A stretch of 64,000 nt of DNA from Bradyrhizobium sp. NFR13 (GTDB taxonomy: Bacteria; Pseudomonadota; Alphaproteobacteria; Rhizobiales; Xanthobacteraceae): contig NZ_FOTP01000007.1 of NCBI RefSeq assembly GCF_900114605.1, forward strand, positions 248,001 through 312,000, in the 5' to 3' direction. The position numbers and the translations under genes are program-made. Shown here piece after piece: positions 63,853-64,000 of the stretch; within the stretch, counting starts at the first letter, position 1; each line of letters starts with the position of its first letter. The notes below the pieces were generated by a model. It was not told where the DNA came from, made no database searches, and saw only the letters and a program-made list of their open reading frames with translations.

Positions 63853-64000
63853 TTAGCGCACCACGACGTCAGCCGGGGTGATGATTTCGATCTTCGGCGG
63901 CGCGCTGAAGCATTTCACCGCGACGCGGCCGAAGGTCTTCATATGCTCCTGCGTCCGGTGCGGCACCAGCGCCTCGGCATTCTCCCACTGTTCGACGAAT
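63853..64000 (-). CDS. C-terminal fragment of an unidentified protein in urease cluster
   Basis: The last 48 codons of a minus-strand gene cut by the window: [20 protein letters not shown], then [20 protein letters not shown] and ADVVVR before TAA. It does not match the end of UreC. It ends 17 bp before ureE, so it is part of the urease operon. Product not recognised. Confidence 0.65.
   Translation of the reverse strand, partial: FVEQWENAEALVPHRTQEHMKTFGRVAVKCFSAPPKIEIITPADVVVR

Noticed and set aside
63144-63881. Long plus-strand frame rich in Met and Val opposite ureE
   Set aside because: It is the antisense of the His-codon repeat (CAT/CAC read as ATG/GTG), and the composition is an artefact.

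Overview
This is a GC-rich alphaproteobacterial chromosome segment. The gene families point to the Bradyrhizobium/Rhodopseudomonas/Afipia group: a haem-PAS FixL with FixJ and FixK, FixK-type promoter boxes of the TTG[AC]-N6-[TG]CAA form, several solute-binding-protein catabolic clusters, and a urease cluster with a very His-rich UreE. I see no transposase, integrase, phage gene or CRISPR array. Placement is inferred from protein families only.

Layout. (1) 0.5-7.0 kb: a tightly overlapping minus-strand operon (FAD amino-acid dehydrogenase, hydantoinase/oxoprolinase A and B, Bug-type periplasmic binding protein), divergent from a LysR regulator. (2) 7.6-15.7 kb: a second, non-identical hydantoinase/oxoprolinase A+B pair in one long minus-strand operon with a TetR regulator, a NitT/TauT/SsuABC-like ABC importer and an EamA exporter. 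A perfect palindromic operator overlaps the promoter/start region. (3) 16.1-43.1 kb: an oxygen-limitation island. It encodes the full FixL-FixJ sensor pair and a FixK regulator, and nine FixK/FNR-type 14-mers lie in its intergenic regions. The boxes precede a phasin-like protein, an Mla/MCE lipid transporter with divergent small genes, an Hsp20-CBS-Pat(acyl-CoA ligase/GNAT) operon, two CBS-CBS-BON proteins (one frameshifted), an alcohol dehydrogenase, an APH-like/P-loop kinase fusion, a double UspA protein, a small cytochrome c, a P1B-5 type metal ATPase, phosphoketolase and a periplasmic PQQ dehydrogenase/lactonase pair. The content resembles hypoxia/dormancy regulons of other bacteria. (4) 43.5-56.7 kb: accessory catabolism: a 48-bp CaiB remnant, ornithine-cyclodeaminase-like protein, SDR, MFS, LysR, aldehyde dehydrogenase, LivK-type binding protein, hydrolase, SCP2-like protein, ADP-forming acyl-CoA synthetase, acyl-CoA dehydrogenase and a divergent LysR. 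(5) 57.0-64 kb: core genes: tRNA-Glu(CTC), a small membrane protein, RluD, RpoH with a clear terminator, a CHASE/HWE-type histidine kinase with a degenerate ATP domain, and ureG, ureF, ureE.

How it fits together. FixL senses O2 through a haem PAS domain and phosphorylates FixJ. FixJ is expected to switch on fixK, and FixK would then activate the box-bearing promoters. The outputs suggest protein and membrane maintenance (Hsp20, Mla), energy-sensing CBS proteins, acyl-CoA/protein acetylation control (Pat), metal homeostasis and an ATP-yielding phosphoketolase step for low-oxygen survival. Degenerate CBS, BON and CaiB fragments show gene decay in and beside the island. A family of ~28-bp palindromes (core TCCGCTT) sits in intergenic DNA of the catabolic regions. 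All functions are read from sequence and family knowledge; nothing was searched or computed externally.
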